Assembly (NCBI GenBank): GCA_001829395.1
Contig: MIBD01000002.1
Span: forward strand, 16,196 to 22,401
Reading direction: 5' to 3'
From: Spirochaetes bacterium GWF1_49_6
Lineage (GTDB): Bacteria; Spirochaetota; Brevinematia; Brevinematales; GWF1-51-8
DNA length: 6,206 nt
The position numbers were made by a program, and so were the translations under genes. The notes under the pieces were generated by a model. That model was given only the letters and a program-made list of their open reading frames with translations, ran no database searches and was not told the DNA's origin. This document shows, piece by piece, positions 5,471 through 6,206 of the stretch (the first letter of the stretch is position 1; each line of letters starts with the position of its first letter).

Positions 5471-6206
5471 ATGAAAAAATTATTATTTTTATTGGCGGTG
5501 CTGTGTTTCCCGGTGTTTCTTTTCGCTAGCGAAGGATTTACCATCAAGAAGTTCGACGTCACTATCGGCGTGCACGATGACGGGACGATTGAGGTGGTTG
5601 AAAAAATCCTCGTGAATTTTACCGAATCGAAACAGGGGATTTACCGTGAAATACCGTTTAAGGGCGAATCGTCGGTGCAGATCAACGGGCAATGGCAGAC
5701 ATACCCGTGGAATCTCGATATCACCGGTATCTCCGCGAATAAAGAAACTTTTGTCAGTAAGGAAGGCAGCTATATCAATATCCGCCTCGGTACGAAAGGG
5801 GTTTATAATACGGGCGACGTCGAGTATGACATCCGCTATACCGTAGACGGCGCGTTTATCACCGAGAATAAGGAGTACGACGAACTGTACTGGAATGTTA
5901 CCGGCAACGAGGGGAAAGTGAAAATACGTTCGGCGTCGTTCACGGTGGTTTTCCCGGATAAAGTCAAAGACCTCGAGAACGTCGACTATCGTATCTATTA
6001 CGGCGCGACCGGCGATTTGTACGGCGGTGAGAGTGGGCGCGAGGCAACGGGCGAATTTATCGGCCAGACCCTCGTGTATAATCATCCCAATACTTTGTCC
6101 GCCTACGAGGGCATTACCTTTCAGGTGCGTCTGAAGAAGGGATTTATCGCCCTAAACTCATGGCAGCTTTTTATAAAATTCCTCAAGCGGTACTGGCCCT
6201 TCATCC
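5471..6206 (+). CDS. DUF2207-family membrane protein, 5' part (copy 3), cut by window end
   Basis: The reading frame is open from ATG at 5471 to the window edge (245 complete codons, no stop). A signal peptide covers MKKLLFLLAVLCFPVFLFA, with a likely cut after A19. The extracytoplasmic domain has DDGTIEVVEKILVNF (36-50), KQGIYREIPFKGE (54-66), YDIRYTVDGAFI (119-130) and YDELYWNVTG (136-145). Unlike copies 1 and 2 the chain continues after the last strand (FQVRLKKGF, 217-225) into an aromatic and basic stretch, SWQLFIKFLKRYWPFI (230-245). This is probably the approach to the first membrane segment. It is therefore likely the full-length DUF2207 protein of the cluster, with the rest beyond the window. 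The Trp that follows the conserved Gly in copies 1 and 2 (GDKW, GTEW) is replaced (GNEG). Function is unknown. Its sequence looks more GC-rich than copy 2. Confidence 0.82.
   Translation, partial: MKKLLFLLAVLCFPVFLFASEGFTIKKFDVTIGVHDDGTIEVVEKILVNFTESKQGIYREIPFKGESSVQINGQWQTYPWNLDITGISANKETFVSKEGSYINIRLGTKGVYNTGDVEYDIRYTVDGAFITENKEYDELYWNVTGNEGKVKIRSASFTVVFPDKVKDLENVDYRIYYGATGDLYGGESGREATGEFIGQTLVYNHPNTLSAYEGITFQVRLKKGFIALNSWQLFIKFLKRYWPFI
5849..5898 (+). repeat. 50-nt near-identical tract shared with 5155-5204 (second unit)
   Basis: This is the second unit of the 49/50 match. It has the same reading frame and the same place in the domain. Its base composition fits copy 3 better than copy 2, so copy 3 is the more likely donor if this is a conversion tract. 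Confidence 0.85.

Noticed and set aside
5457..5471. Possible terminator between copies 2 and 3
   Set aside because: The gap is only 13 bases, has no hairpin or T-run and contains the ribosome site of copy 3, so the genes are probably co-transcribed.
5489..6085. 198-codon minus-strand open frame antisense to DUF2207 copy 3, and a similar one at 5098-5379 in copy 2
   Set aside because: Their mutual similarity is explained by the paralogous sense genes and the shared 50-nt tract. The sense strand has signal peptides, ribosome sites and family motifs.
1..6206. CRISPR array, tRNA or rRNA genes, insertion sequence or attachment site
   Set aside because: No regularly spaced direct repeats, tRNA- or rRNA-like sequence, transposase or terminal inverted repeats were seen. 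Apart from the 135-bp intergenic region the window is almost fully coding.

Overview
The window holds two divergent gene clusters separated by an AT-rich intergenic region of about 135 bp. The minus-strand cluster encodes parts of a type II secretion / type IV pilus-like envelope machine, so the host should be a two-membrane (diderm) bacterium. GC is moderate and uneven, roughly 35-65% in the stretches I counted by eye. I cannot place the phylum from the sequence. A spirochaete-like or other deep-branching diderm is only a guess, based on the style of the proteins and the mixed Gsp/Pil gene organisation.

Minus strand (3934 down to 3): six tightly packed genes read as one operon. In transcription order they are a GspG-type major pseudopilin, a GspI/PilV-like minor pseudopilin, a GspJ/PilW-like minor pseudopilin, a 490-residue PilM-PilN fusion (GspL architecture), a PilO/GspM-like protein and a PilP/GspC-like protein with an HR domain. 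Junctions are a 17-bp overlap, a 1- or 4-bp overlap, an 11-bp gap, a 4-bp ATGA overlap and a 1-bp gap. The first three would build the pseudopilus. The last three would form the inner-membrane platform and the link to an outer-membrane secretin. No secretin, ATPase or polytopic GspF/PilC gene is in the window. The operon probably continues past position 1, where a secretin gene would be expected by analogy with pilMNOPQ.

Plus strand (4070 to the window end): three tandem paralogues carry a signal peptide followed by the extracytoplasmic N-terminal domain of the DUF2207 family. The first two end just where the third runs on into what looks like the start of a membrane anchor, so they are predicted to be free periplasmic or exported domains. 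The third is cut by the window edge. Copies 2 and 3 share a 50-nt stretch with one mismatch inside otherwise diverged DNA, which suggests gene conversion.

The intergenic region carries a plausible promoter in each direction. Nothing in the sequence proves that the two clusters work together. That the DUF2207-domain proteins use or modify the divergent secretion machine is a hypothesis only. The most unusual element of the window is the tandem array with its domain-boundary truncations.
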